Assembly: GCA_015680685.1 (NCBI GenBank)
Contig: MNCI01009519.1
Span: 1,153,208-1,217,207, forward strand
Source: Gnetum montanum
Taxonomy: Eukaryota; Streptophyta; Gnetopsida; Gnetales; Gnetaceae
Reading direction: 5' to 3'
DNA length: 64,000 bases
Within the stretch, counting starts at the first letter, position 1. Every line of letters starts with the position of its first letter. Shown here piece by piece: positions 22,335 to 34,346 of the stretch. Made by a program: the position numbers and the translations under genes. The notes beneath the pieces were generated by a model. The model was not told where the DNA came from. It saw nothing but the letters and a program-made list of their open reading frames with translations, and ran no database searches.

Positions 22335-23335
22335 ATTTATGTAATTAAATTTAAGGTTGCAAAATTTCTTATCTCTTCCTCTTAATTATCATTGTAAGAT
22401 GATGAGGAAGTATCTTAGTCTAGTTGTGAAGTTTATTTATCTATTGTTTCAAAAATAGTTATTGTCTATAATTGATTGATGAGATGAACATTTCTTTTGC
22501 AAACGTTACAATATGATATTGAGTCTTAACCTTTTCTTTGTCTTCTAGATTAATTCTATCCACCTTTTCCTCTTCTTCTTGTATTTTGACCACCATTTTC
22601 TTTTGAGTTTATTTATTGATCTTTATTTTAAGAAATGAATCTTCATCTCCCTCTAAAAATTCCTTGGCTTTCTCTTTTTCTTTGGTTAGTTATGTAGGCA
22701 TGATCATCTTCACTAGATTGTTTATTATTCATTATAATTTTCAAGGTTATAACTTGAGAAACTAATTCATTGATACTAAACATGTTAAAGTCCTTTGAAA
22801 GAGTAATGTTTTCCATCATGTTTTTAAATCTTTGATCTATGGAAAGATCTTGAATAAATTTTTTCACCTTTTACCTATTGGTATTTCCATAATCATATTC
22901 ATCTATTTCTTAAAGCTATCATACATCATGATAAAGCAGGCTTAAACACTTTTATTTCTTCTAATTTCTAGGATATCAAATTTTTATTTGTAGATTAGTT
23001 GCTACAATTGTTGATTTTCAAGCTTCTCTTGTATTCTAATTGAAGAATATCCCACACTTCTTTGTAAATAGTATGAAGATTATATCCACTAGAAATAACA
23101 TGCAAGACACTAGTTAATACCATCATGAGAGTGAAATTATTCTTCTTCTTCTTTGTTTTATATTCTTTACTTTGTAATCTAGTAAAATTTTCAAATTTAT
23201 GGATGAATTTGAAATCTATTTTAACTATTTTCTAATATTCATAATGTTTTAGAAGGCCATTTATTATCCTTATCTATAGGCTAAAATCTTGAGAACCATT
23301 GAATATGATGAAGCATCTAGATGTCTTTGGTGCTC
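22335..23335 (-). pseudogene. gag: gag remnant of copia element I
   Basis: Minus strand from a probable ATG at about 23335 (MSTKDI), about 70 bases inside the 5' LTR. Readable parts: HTIYKEVWDILQLEYKRSLK near 23060, KNMMENITLSKDFNMFSINE, LVSQVITLKIIMNNKQ and KRESQGIFRGR between 22867 and 22643, the copia UBN2-type gag ending in a basic linker, and a zinc-knuckle-like CNVCKRNVHLIN near 22510 whose final Cys is lost. The protein then runs into the H insertion point, and the protease continues at 8419 on the far side. Confidence 0.75.
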
Positions 23336-23402
23336 ATTTTTGTAGGTGAGCTTGGTGCTCCTATAGTAAATGAAGGAGTTTTAGCCAATGAAAGAATTAC
23401 TT

Positions 23403-24284
23403 TGTTATCTTGAATTCACAAAGAATTGACTAGTAAAATTTGGATTTTAAGAAACATTAGAAAGTTAACTGCAACTTTAAAAAATGAAGTACTACAAAAT
23501 ATATCTAGAAACTAAAGTTATGTTATATTATTTGAAATCTATTTAAAATCATGGTAATTCAAGTAGTACAAAACTGAGAAATGATAAATTAAACTTTGTT
23601 ACATTTTTTATGTTAAAATTTTAATTGAAGCTTTCTACATATATTAGCTTTCAAATATATATAACATCATATAAAATCATTATGCGATGAGGGAAGAAAT
23701 TATCTAATCATTGATCATAATTCATTCTAGTAAAAACTCGAGATTCAAAAAATTTACCAACTAATAGAGCTAATTTCTTCAAAACCTCAACAACTATCAT
23801 ATTAAAATTTTAGCTCTACATAGAAACCTATTATAGCTTTCTAATAAATCTAGAATGACTAAAAAATGTTGTAAAATGACTTGAGATATGATCAAAATAG
23901 TATCTGTTCATAAACTTGACTATTTAACTTATTGGATCAAGTAAATAATGATTAGTGATGCTGATGAATAGATGAATAGATGAAAAATTGATGAATTGAT
24001 GTTGAAATAGTCAAATTCTTGTTGAAATTATATTGATGATTCCATGATACAAACTTTGAAGAGATTCCTTTGATATATATATGTGACAAGTGGGGCAAAG
24101 TTTCCAAAAAATAATACAATATAGTCCCAATGATAACAAAAACCTTAAAAATTATATATATGGATTAGGGCTAAAATAACATTAAAATACCCATAAATCT
24201 AAAAATTTGCTATATTTTATTAAAATTAACTTTTATTATGTCATAAAAACAAAAAATATTTTCTTATACTCTAAAAAACCAACA
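23403..24284 (-). repeat. 5' LTR of copia element I
   Basis: 882 bases from TGTTATC (23403) to CCAACA (24284) on the plus strand; minus strand begins TGTTGG, typical of copia LTRs. Pairs with 4462-5334. Its promoter-proximal end is included in the 306-base sequence that is repeated after the N at 24360. I could not recognise a primer-binding site in the 70 bases between it and gag. Confidence 0.8.
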
Positions 24285-24666
24285 AGAAAAAGGACCATTA
24301 ACCTTAGTGACACGTACTCAATATCAAAATCTAGATGATAAAGGAGTTAGAATGCAAGANCTTTGAAGAGATTCCTTTGATATATATATGTGACAAGTGG
24401 GGCAAAGTTTCCAAAAAATAATACAATATAGTCCCAATGATAACAAAAACCTTAAAAATTATATATATGGATTAGGGCTAAAATAACATTAAAATACCCA
24501 TAAATCTAAAAATTTGCTATATTTTATTAAAATTAACTTTTATTATGTCATAAAAACAAAAAATATTTTCTTATACTCTAAAAAACCAACAAGAAAAAGG
24601 ACCATTAACCTTAGTGACACGTACTCAATATCAAAATCTAGATGATAAAGGAGTTAGAATGCAAGA
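24054..24666. repeat. Exact 306-base direct duplication around a single N (probable assembly overlap)
   Basis: Bases 24054-24359 and 24361-24666 appear identical, starting CTTTGAAGAGATTCC and ending TTAGAATGCAAGA, with one N at 24360 between them. In a region where true repeats are only 80-90 percent similar, perfect identity next to a gap base points to two contig ends that overlap but were not merged. The true sequence probably has one copy, and everything to the right is then shifted by 307 bases. Confidence 0.9.
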
Positions 24667-24802
24667 TAATTATAAGGTTGATACTATTCATAATGTAATC
24701 CAATAGTTGGACATTCATAAAGAGATGAGGTTTGTAACCAAGAGGCCTTGATGTTTATTTTAAATTAATATTAGTCTTATAGTTATTCTATATCTAATGT
24801 TA
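24285..24802 (+). other. Continuation of J internal region 1 (inflated by the duplication)
   Basis: Resumes J after copia element I. Carries AACCTTAGTGACACGTACTC and TATAAGGTTGATACTATTCA. The latter block recurs at about 26317 as TATAAGGTTGATACTATTTA. A weak frame GPLTLVTRTQYQNLDDKG resembles the end of some gypsy polyproteins, but I would not assign it. Confidence 0.4.
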
Positions 24803-25677
24803 AAAACTCATAGAAGTATCACTAGTAAATATAAATCATGGATTAATGGTAGATTAATGAATTAACATTTTTATTAGGTTTTGGTTAATGGATAAGTTAA
24901 CAATTATGCTTTTAATTAATCAATTGTCTATTTGATAATTATTATTGATTCTAACATTGTATTTTATAGGATAGGTTCCATCTTCTAGTCATGTTTCACA
25001 AAGCTTGAAGTTGGATTTCCTCTACTATGAAGGTGATCTACTACATTTTTTACGTATGTCATGAAAATATTATAGCTAATCTTGAAGGGAAACAAGAAGG
25101 ATCTAGAAGAAGAATTAAGATTAGATGAACAATTATTTCTTTCTATATTTCATGCTCTATTTTGATCATTCAATGGATTTGTATTTTGGACAATGAATAT
25201 CAATCTTCCATTACACTTTGATGATTTTTTGTAATGAGGTTTAATTGAGAATTAATAAGTTAATTTGACTATTCAAGTGATTTTTTAATTATTAAGTTTT
25301 CATGTTAATCAACATGTATATATGCTTTATACGTGTTAAAGTGACTTAAGAGTTTAGTAGGTAGTTAAGTTTCATTTGTTCCCTTAGTATAACATTTCAA
25401 GTATAACATTCTTGGTAACATGAACCCATCCACATAGCCACTTGTGAATTATTTAAGATTTTTTATTAATACATGTGACATGATCTGGGAATCAGATCAT
25501 TATTCTTAAAATTGACCAATCATAGATTTTTTCCTCTCTCTCTCTATCTCTCTTGCACTTGTGATCATGCCTATGCATGGTATATCTTTTGGAGATCTTT
25601 AGATTAAACCTATTTTTGATTAATAAATCTTTGCTCTTAGCTGATGTTTCAAGGTAGAGGAAATGTTATCTCTAACA
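24803..25677 (+). repeat. LTR-like repeat 2 of element J
   Basis: Starts TGTTAAAAACTCAT and ends TCTCTAACA. The start recurs at 26504 and the last 180 bases resemble 3660-3828. It contains a CT-rich tract near 25530-25552 and the sequence GTAGAGGAAATGTTATC. No ORF. Confidence 0.45.
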
Positions 25678-26503
25678 TCAAAATTCTATAAGTAGCTTTT
25701 CTTTCTATATCTTCTTTTCTTCAAAATTTTGTTCTAATCTTTTGTTGTTGATACAAATAGTAAATTATTTATTTTATCTTATGATTTACCATTTTATAAT
25801 TTTTTACTTTACATTCTATCTTTCCCTTTAACCTATGTCATCTTCTCCTAGTGGTAGCACTGATTGTGCTCTTCTTAAATGTTGTGGTCTAAGTCATGAT
25901 GGATTTAAGGGTTGCAAAAAAAGTCCTAATATATTTTTGACATATTTTTGTAAGTAGAAAGATGTGGAGAACATCTAACATAAATGTTGATGTCTTATGG
26001 TAATAAATGGTTAACATTCTAGGCATCTATGTATATATTTATAGTGTAGAAAAATTACAATTATGGTTTACTAATGTAGAAAGGTAGGTTTTGTCATGTT
26101 AAATTTGACTTTAGAGTTATCATATCAACCTAGTAGTATACTATGTGTTTAGTATTGATATATTGAATTTGATTTAGAGGATTCCTTCAACTGACCTTCC
26201 TAGGGCCTTTGTTGATGGAATGAGCATTATGACTTTGCATGATGATCCTTTGTCAACTAATGATATGAAACCAACATTAAGAAACCTAAGATGATAGTAA
26301 GGGCTAGGACTTAGGGTGGTTATAAGGTTGATACTATTTATAACATAACCTAATAGTTAATTATTCAAAACATTTCATAATGCTTAGATGATTGAGTAGT
26401 TAAACATTAAACATTCATTTGGGTTAGCTTAGAGAACTGATATATTATACCAAACATTCCTTGATGACTGGTAAAATTAGTATCAAATTTGTAGCTATCT
26501 CAA
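25678..26503 (+). pseudogene. Short internal region 2 of J with Cys/His-like ORF start
   Basis: ATG at 25835 opens MSSSPSGSTDC, continuing KCCGLSHDGFKGCKKSPN before drifting into stops. It is the second copy of the frame at 3972. Downstream, 26200-26330 repeats the TATAAGGTTGATACTAT block of 24.67 kb. The whole internal region is about 0.8 kb and shows no protease, RT or integrase, so this unit could not move on its own. Function of the short product unknown. Confidence 0.4.
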
Positions 26504-28292
26504 TGTCTAATGTTAAAAACTCATAATAAATATCATTGCTTTAGGACTACCATACATTTGTGGTGGTTAGTGTATTAATGGTAATGTTATTAATAATTGG
26601 ATAATGGATAAGTTAACTATTTTTATTAATGTAGTTTTTATTATCTTTTTTTGGAATATATAAGGATTTATGCCTTTATTAAAATTTTGATATTGAAAAC
26701 TGATTAAAATAGTTAAAATTTGATTTATTACAAGTCTTGGTCTTTCAACACAAGCTTACCACAAGTCATGGTGATTCATCATGAGCTAACCACAACTCAT
26801 GGTTCTTCACCAGAAGCTAGCCATAGGCTAAGGTCTATGAAGAATATATGAAATTTGATTACAAAGAATACCATAAGTATACCACAAGAATACCAAAAGG
26901 CATGATTTGATATAATGGTTAATAAATTTAAATTTTTGAATATCATAGGTTGTGGTATATTCATCATCAATCATTGTAAATTTTTCTAAAGAGAAATCTA
27001 AATCATAAGGCGATCAAAAGTTATTATTAATAATTTTGGTTCAACTATAAACTAACCATGATTATTCATGTTTTACTAAGAGCTTATCACAAGTTATTGT
27101 TCAAGAAAAATTAATCTCTACAATGTTATGAGACTTGGTAAACTCATGGTCTATAAATTTGCAATATCATAACTTGACCATGACTCATGGACAATATGAA
27201 AATCTTAAATATCTAAAAATTCTATAGTCAAATTTGAGTGAAATTGATTCATTGAAACCACCTTGAACTACTAAAAAACCTAAGATAAGGAATTGATTTG
27301 ATTTAATTAATTTTATTGGTGAATTGATTAATCCTACTTGAATGACCTTTGATATTCTAGACAAAGTACTGAACTTGGACTACAATGAATCTAGTACAAA
27401 TAGTATGATGAAATTATTGATGATGAAGAATTAGAGATAGGATAAATTGAGAAACTATTGATGAAAATGTTAATAGCTCTTATTTATTGTTAAATGATGC
27501 ATAAAAGTAATGGATAATGTGTTAATGAATGAACATTAATGAAATGATGATAATTGATTGAGTGGTGATGAAATGTTGATGAATTAAAAAATTTCATAAT
27601 GTAATCAATATTATTATTATAGGATCCCTTACAATCATGTTTTACCAATATAATTATAGCTAAATGATGGATTCATAACGGTATATTATGGGATAAAACT
27701 ATTTTTATGAAAAATGAACTAGAAATTGAAGGGACATGAGAAATTGGAGTCATTAATTAATTACATCAATCCATCAATATTTTATAAATAAATGGAATTT
27801 CATATCTTATCCTATGTTTCAAAAGAATTAAAATAAATTTTACATGGACTTTCTCCCTATTTCAAAAATGTGCTAATTTGACTTCACTTGGACTTTGAAT
27901 TTTTCTTTTTATCTTTAATCTTTTACCTAATTATACTATACTTCCATATGTATATATGGCATTATATCATCTTGAACTTTTAATTTTTAAACTTATTTTT
28001 TATCTTTGTTTATGATCCACATCATGGATGTGAAGCTTGTGTTGAATGTGAGTGTCCAAACTACATGTTAAAACCAACAACTTTGCTATTGCATCTAATA
28101 GTATCCTTTGTAGTGTGAACACTATTTTCCATCTTATTCAAATTGGGACAAGATGGTTTTCTCTACTGTGAAGGTGTTCAAATCCTTTCTACTTTTATTT
28201 CATGCCAATTATACTTAGGAAGCCTAAATGGAGTTCCTAGATATTAGTTTAGGTACTAGACTAGAGTGCACAGTAAAATCATTGATGATTGA
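26504..28292 (+). repeat. LTR-like repeat 3 of J, enlarged by unknown inserted sequence and cut by E
   Basis: TGTTAAAAACTCAT... TAATGGATAAGTTAACTAT at 26504-26650 matches repeat 2 (24803 on). The next homologous block (TTCCATCTT... CTCTACTGTGAAGGTG) comes only at about 28115-28200, whereas in repeat 2 the two are about 215 bases apart. Roughly 1.4 kb of AT-rich sequence (26650-28100) is therefore extra. I recognise no gene in it, only the short minisatellite listed separately. The repeat ends where E's LTR begins at 28293. Confidence 0.4.
26727..26840. repeat. Degenerate minisatellite, period about 31
   Basis: Three to four imperfect units built on CACAAGTCATGGTGATTCA followed by TCATGAGCTAAC and similar (CACAACTCATGGTTCTTCAC, ACAAGTCTTGGTCTTTCAAC). 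Further scattered relatives occur near 27050 and 27170 (ACCATGATTATTCATG, ACCATGACTCATGG). Confidence 0.55.
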
Positions 28293-29166
28293 TGAGTAGT
28301 GAGTAGTCACTATGCCCAACCTTATGAATCACTAGCATTCATTAAGGGATCTAGTTTAATTTTGTTGACTTTAGCTCTCTAAGTACACTAGGTCTAGGTA
28401 TTGAATTTAACAAATTTGATTGTTGTCTTCTCAATTTCACTTGTGAAGTGTAAGTGTATGGTTAAGTGTAACTGAGATGTATGATTTTAAATATATTATA
28501 TTCATTATTTAAATTATCTAATTCCTAGAAATAATGTAATTAAATTTTTAATTAATATAATAACTAACTAATATGTTAAGTAGTCCTAACATAAGCATTC
28601 AAATACATTAAATGCTTAAGTATTCCTAACATAATTAATTATGTTAAATGCTTAAGTAGTTACTAGATTACAAAGAGTTAAGCACTACTAGGATTACCAA
28701 ATGTTAATGTATGCTTGAAATTATCATACTTATGTGTATTAATTAATCACTAATTAATTATTAATATAATGCATTAAAGTAAATTTCTCAAATAATAAAA
28801 TCATTAAGTAGACATTAAACTAATCTCAAGTGCTCCAAGGTTTATGAAGAAAGCTCATCTTGATTGCCATCACATTGAGGTGCTTAGGTACATTAGTGCT
28901 TGGATAAAGATCCATACACTTCTCACTCCTACTACATGCACTTAGAAAATATTCTAACTTTCAAATGAACAAAATGTAAGAGCTTCGCTAGGATACTAAA
29001 CAATGGATGTCATAAATGTGGCTAGTGAACATGTATTTATAGGCAAGACAAGACACTACATTAGCAAGGTCATGTCAATGCATCAAACCATGCGTTGACA
29101 TAACCGTGTCGATAGGATCATGTCAACAACATCTTCTAGATGCACCCTAAGAAAGACACTTCATCA
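28293..29166 (-). repeat. 3' LTR of element E
   Basis: 874 bases, collinear with the F LTR at 2137-2990. Minus strand starts TGATGAAGTGTC and ends ...CTACTCA. TATA box CTATAAATA at 29034-29042 on the minus strand. It abuts J on the left. Confidence 0.75.
29034..29042 (-). promoter_or_regulatory. TATA box of E 3' LTR
   Basis: Minus strand CTATAAATA, same relative position as in the F LTR. In a 3' LTR it would have driven outward transcription toward lower coordinates, if ever active. Confidence 0.45.
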
Positions 29167-29180
29167 TACCTCCATGACTG
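29167..29180 (-). other. Candidate polypurine tract of element E
   Basis: Minus strand AGTCATGGAGGTA immediately before the LTR TG. Only weakly purine-rich. Confidence 0.4.
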
Positions 29181-29387
29181 AATGAAAACTTATCCTTGAG
29201 TGAAAAAAAGTAGGAACAAGTTTCTTTATAAAATTTTGGGAAGGTATGAAATTATTAACTAACTAACTGACATACAAAAAAATTTACAATGATTATAAAA
29301 TTTGGTGTTCATGACAACAAAATTGAACACCATGTCAAAAATTGACAGCATAATTCCTTTAGTAGCTTGAAGATGAGAATAAAAATC

Positions 29388-30612
29388 AAATGATCATAGG
29401 CAATGGAGGTTCCTAAGATTTGAAAGGACCTTCTCCTACCTCTAGTGTACATAGTTGTTGTGGTTAAGGCTGTGTTTGTGGCTGTTTGGCTACAACCATG
29501 ACTTTTGGTGGAAGATGAAAAGCATCCAGTAATGCTTTGATCTTCTCCTCCTTACTCTAGGGATCATACAAGATCCACATAGCATTGCCAATGTGGACTA
29601 GTATGGGAGCATCTCAAAGATAGGGCATTGTAGAAAATAGCTCCTTGATGTTGATAATCTTGGGAGAAAATTATTTGCATTCAATGTCGAATGCCTTGAT
29701 TGCATTTTGCAGCTCCTGGTAGTTATTCATTTTGTTGGCAATGTTCTCTGTTGTTGATCTTTGATTAGAAAAATTTTCCTTGAGAACCTTAAGTTTGCAT
29801 GGGTTGTTTCTAGCTTCTCTTTTATTTGTTTTTGGTACTTGAACTTGTCCTCGTATAGAAGGTACAAGCTAGCCACATATTTCTCCAATTCTAACCTTAG
29901 CCTTTTGGTGGTCAACATTGCAAGGTTTGAGTAACAGAGGTTGTTAAGCTCCATGTACTCTGTCACCTCCTCAATATGCAACTTCTTGTGATAGATTTCA
30001 AATTTTTTGTACTCATTTAGTCCATCAAAGATGGGCTGCCATATGTCACCTATTTATTGGAGCTATTGGAGGGCAACCTCATTCACCTTCACATTCACTA
30101 GTTGGATATGTTTTTCATTTATGTTCTTCTACAAACCATGATGATCCCTATAGTAGTTCTTGACCCTTTCAAATTTAAGGGCCTTATTTTTCCAAGTAGC
30201 GATTTCAATTATAGACTTATGGTGAAGGGCATCCACCTCCTCTATTAAGAGATTTTGATTTTTTGTAGCCAACCTCCTCAATTCTATGTTCACCTTGGCA
30301 ATTTGCTCTTGCTATTATTGGAAGAATTCTACCATTTGATCATTTTGCATCTTGACATTTCACAAAAAATGATTTTTCTAGGTTACCTTTCTATTCTCTT
30401 GGCATACCTTCAATAAGCCCTTTTGAATAATGTATGCAGTGGAATAGATTATTGACTCCTTTCCTATAATCAACCTCTAAATGTTCTATCTAAATCTGTT
30501 GAAAAGCTTCATCTTGTGCTATCTTGTAGCTATGTATGGTGGGATTAGTGATGTAGGCTTTTAATTCTGCAACCTTAGTAACCAATTTTTGATTCTGCTT
30601 ATGGTTTCCTGA
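29388..30612 (-). pseudogene. C-terminal half of E extra ORF (env-like position, coiled coil)
   Basis: Second part of the protein begun at 55840-54272, interrupted by C. After the joint it reads KLVTKVAELKAYITNPTIHS and AQDEAFQQI, then a long helical, heptad-rich stretch including IEEVTEYMELNNLCYSNLAM, KRLRLELEKYVASLYLLYED and KFKYQKQIKEKLETTHANLR (open at 29981-29727), and ends with DAPILVHIGNAMWILYDP, IKALLDAFHLPPKVMVVAKQ and a PQTQPQPQ-like tail. Stops and shifts occur throughout. It lies just upstream of the polypurine tract and 3' LTR, where Athila elements carry their third ORF. No signal peptide or transmembrane segment is visible, so an envelope role is not supported. Function unassigned. 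Confidence 0.55.
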
Positions 30613-33111
30613 TGAGCTAGGTAAAATTCAATGTTGGATTACTTTAATAATTATCTTTGTTGAATAAATTATCATCTTGTCTATGATTGACCTATGAGTC
30701 ATATCCATGGAGGAATAGTTCAAAGTCAAAGATATCATTAAGACATAAAATAATTAGAATTGAATCCAATCAAATCCCATACTTATGACTATCACTCATA
30801 TGTAAAAATATGAATTTTCATCTTAATTTCTAATCTTAAGTTCAATAATGAAAATTCATCATTAAATCAAATTGAAATCAAAAAAACAAACAGAGATCTC
30901 AAGGATCATAAGAGAGACTTTGCCTAATCTATAATTCTTCTTTGTTTTCTTCCTAATGTAGTAACCTTGACAGCCCTTCAATGGACTCCAATGGTCTATA
31001 GTCACCACAAGGCTCAACAAATCCTCTCTTGATGATTTTTGAAAAAAATTAAGTTTAACTTAATATGGGTTTTCTTGGGTATCAACTCTTCTTTATCTTC
31101 AATCCCCCTCCCCCCCCTCAATACGAAGTGGAATGTCTTATTTATACTAAAAAATGTTTTAAAATAATCATTTTAATAATAGATTAGTATCAAAAACCCT
31201 AATACCAATCCATTCAAATTGGTACAAATTTCCAAGTCTAGCATCCTTAATATCTTGGATTAGCATGAAATCTTTGGAAGTGATGGAGGAGGCATGCAAT
31301 GATATGTAGTATCCTTTGATGCATTAATTAATTTGGTTAAAAAAATCATGCCTAATGCTTTTGCATATGTGAATGACCAACTTAATTAATATGAAGTCCA
31401 ACATGGCTTGTAGTAAATGTTAATGCATGGTAAAAAATGAAAATCCTTAGACTTATGGTGCAGATGTGAGTCTAGCAACAATGTTCTCAAATGCTTGAGT
31501 TAGATCATTTGCTTCCAAGACATCTCTGTCAACCTATCTATGTGATTCTATGCCATGTAAATGGTAGTAGTCATGCTTGTTCTTGAGGTTGTGTAGCATG
31601 AGATGATCATTAATGGGGTTTTGATATTTGGCCACCTACAAGCTAGAGATGAGAAAGATCTAGGGTTGCCACCATCCATGTAGTTGTAGATGTTTACATG
31701 CACATGTAGCCACTACATCCATTTCTTGTCCCTATTCTTTGACATGAAGCCCATGCCATAGCTAAAGTTCACATCCTTTAGTTCACTAGCATAAACACGT
31801 CAACATCAGTTTCCAAGACTAGTTTGTAGGTGTGTAGGAGGCTAGCGTAGAGGAGTAGCATCATGAGAATGTCAACACTAAAGAAGACTTTGTCCATGAA
31901 CCTGTTCAATCAACCTTGCATTATTATCTTGTCATCCTTGGGCACCATCATTTTTGGTCTTAGTGTCTTCCATGGATGAACTAGTCATTGATTTGGATCA
32001 TTGGTGGATGGATGAATCAAGAAAACCCCTTTGAGGTTCTACATCATCGTTTTCATGGATGAAGAATTGTAGATTTTCTTTTGGTGGCTTGATTGGTGGT
32101 AGATTTGAGAAGTGATAAGGATCCAATCATGTTGAGAATCTTTGCATTTTCCTACACATCTCTACTCTCTGTCTCTCTACTTCAATAGAATCTCCAAGTA
32201 GGAGCTTCATTAGTTCTGGAGCCAAATCATAGATCATAGCTTTAAAGCCAGAATCAAGATCTTTTTTGATCTATAAGTAGCAATATTAGCATTCATACAT
32301 ACATAGACATACATCTTAATCCATTCATAGACTACAATTCTATATCATAGCAGATAAGTGCAACTACTTTTTGTTTTTTTCTTTTCATGGAGATTCACCA
32401 ATTCAGCCTTTGTTAATCCACTATTTTAGGGATGATAAGGATTCTCATGGTGGTATCACAGAAGTGGAAGTGAAAGAGGTCTATCAGTTGGTTTACACTT
32501 TGTACAAAATCAATCAAAGATTCAAACCTAAAACTTCAAACATCGAAATAGAGCATGAATGAAAGTTGAGCTGAATTTAGCCTTTTGTTTAACTATTATA
32601 TGTCCTATTATTGAGTGTGTCTATAAATAATATTTCCATGCTCCACGAACAAGTAGAGGAATATGTGCTGGCCAAATTGCAAGATTGCTCCACGTGCCTT
32701 GTTGAGAGTGCTAACTACTAACTCAAAGTGGAACTTTCATACTTTGAAAAAATGAAAATCAAATGGCCAAAATAAATAAAACATGCAATCATTACCCTAA
32801 TTCTAATATATATAATGTTTATATAGTTTACATATCTTTCACAATTGGAACCTCTTACTAATTTAATATGTTTCATAACCATACTAAAACTACTTATGAA
32901 ACAAATGAGAAACATACTAACCAATATAAAAAATACCCATAATCACATTATAATTATATCAACTATAATCTGAAATACAATAAACTAAACTAAACATTAA
33001 TTAAACACCAACCAAAAAATTAACTATATGTAATATAAAATAAATTAAATTAAAATGCATGAATTTGACAAGAATTCTTATTTAAAAATTAAACCAATTT
33101 GGGGTTTAACA
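30613..33111 (-). repeat. 3' LTR of element C
   Basis: About 2.5 kb. Minus strand starts TGTTAAACCCCAAATTGG (compare B, TGATAAACCCCAAATTG) and ends CCTAGCTCA. A minus-strand TATA box (TATAAATA) is at 31139-31146. A C-run (CCCCCTCCCCCCCCT near 31105-31119) sits just upstream of it. Open frames in this LTR, for example 32371-32562 on the plus strand, are not conserved in the partner LTR. Confidence 0.8.
31139..31146 (-). promoter_or_regulatory. TATA box of C 3' LTR
   Basis: Minus strand TATAAATA. The matching stretch is absent from the 5' LTR of C, which carries a deletion there. Confidence 0.45.
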
Positions 33112-33125
33112 TAGCCCTCGACTAG
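33112..33125 (-). other. Polypurine tract of element C
   Basis: Minus strand CTAGTCGAGGGCTA next to the TG of the 3' LTR, counterpart of CTAGTGGGGGGTTG in B. Confidence 0.7.
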
Positions 33126-34236
33126 CCTTTGGCTAGTGCTTGGCCATAGAGATGAAAATAATAAAAAAAAATCAATATTCCTGCAAATCTAAACAAAATA
33201 AAATTATGCTACTACTATTTCAAGATATCCTTATCACTATTTAAAATTTAATACATTAAAAACATGTAGATATTTAACAAGAATAAGATCATTAAAGTTT
33301 ACTATCTAGTATCATAAAATACCATAAAAAAATTAAACTTGTCTATTGCAAAATGTTCAAATAGTTATTTTCTAATTATGTACATATGCTTATTCCTTTA
33401 TTGATAATAAATTCTTATTATTGGATTTGAGTCCACATATAACTCGATTAGGAAGGACATACCTAGGATTAATTGGGCTTACATCACCTCATAAGGTTTG
33501 CTTCATTAGGTGAAAGAATATCTTATAAAATCAAGGTCTAAACCTTTCCTATGATTTAAGGATCTGAGGTGCATTACTTACATCTAACTCATTCCCTAAA
33601 TTGTTCTTGGCTCAACTTGCAAGTTGGTTATGCCCTACTATCATATCTTTTATTAATTGGTCATTCCCCTTAATTAAACTAAGGTATGTAACATACCTAG
33701 GTTAATTAGCAAATATAAATTATTAAAAAGAGATATGGTCAAAGGATATACAAAAAGCAAGAATTTTCCTAGGTTTTATATATCCAAATGACTAAGAAGT
33801 TACCAAAGAAAATGGGTGAATGAGTGTTAGTATCCATCACTAGTCACCATAGTAGGAATCTCAACCACTAATGCCTATAAAGACATGATGGGAAACACCA
33901 TGAAAACCCATGTACAAAAGAAACACTTGTCAGAAGAATTGATCATGCAAAAGAAAAATGGAAAGATAAAACAAAATAAATGAAAAAGAGGAATAGAAAA
34001 AGCTAAAAAACAAGATAAAAAAAAAGAAAACAATAGTATTATGAGTACAAAGAATCAAAGAAAAGTAACTAAATAATAGAGTAAGAGAAATAATTAGAAG
34101 TGAAGGTGCCCATTAAGATATTGACTATGGAGGAGTCACTCCTTTGCTACCTGTGTTACACCCTAGTTTGAAGGTAGTGGCATCATTATTTAATAGGTAA
34201 TCATTTCTTGAGCTTTAAATACTTTTCTCATAGAAG

Positions 34237-34345
34237 GGGGTTCTTGTAGGATGATTGAAATTGTGAACTTAAAGCATCACCCAAACTGTAAGGTTCTTGT
34301 GGGAGTGTGGCTCAACTCATGATTGAAGGTTCTTGTGGGGCCATA
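34237..34345. repeat. Imperfect GGTTCTTGTGGG tandem copies
   Basis: Three copies at about 34238, 34291 and 34327, spacing 53 and 36 bases. Tandem repeats in the untranslated region after integrase are known in large plant gypsy elements. Confidence 0.5.
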
Positions 34346-34346
34346 T

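Larger units (their letters stand above)
4462..24284 (-). mobile_element. Ty1/copia LTR retrotransposon I (split by nested H and B)
   Basis: Whole-element entry. On the minus strand the order is 5' LTR (23403-24284), gag (about 23335-22335), then after the H insertion protease (about 8400), GAG-pre-integrase and integrase (about 7950-6800), reverse transcriptase (about 6750-5970), RNase H (about 5965-5416), polypurine tract and 3' LTR (5334-4462). Integrase before reverse transcriptase defines Ty1/copia. Without H its length would be about 5.9 kb, normal for a plant copia element. Its two LTRs align over their length. No matching 5-base target duplication was found (TTCTT left, AGAAA right). 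It sits inside repeat J. Confidence 0.8.

Noticed and set aside
32371-32562. 63-codon plus-strand open frame
   Set aside because: Inside the C 3' LTR; the partner LTR at 53.55-53.73 kb has stops in that frame.
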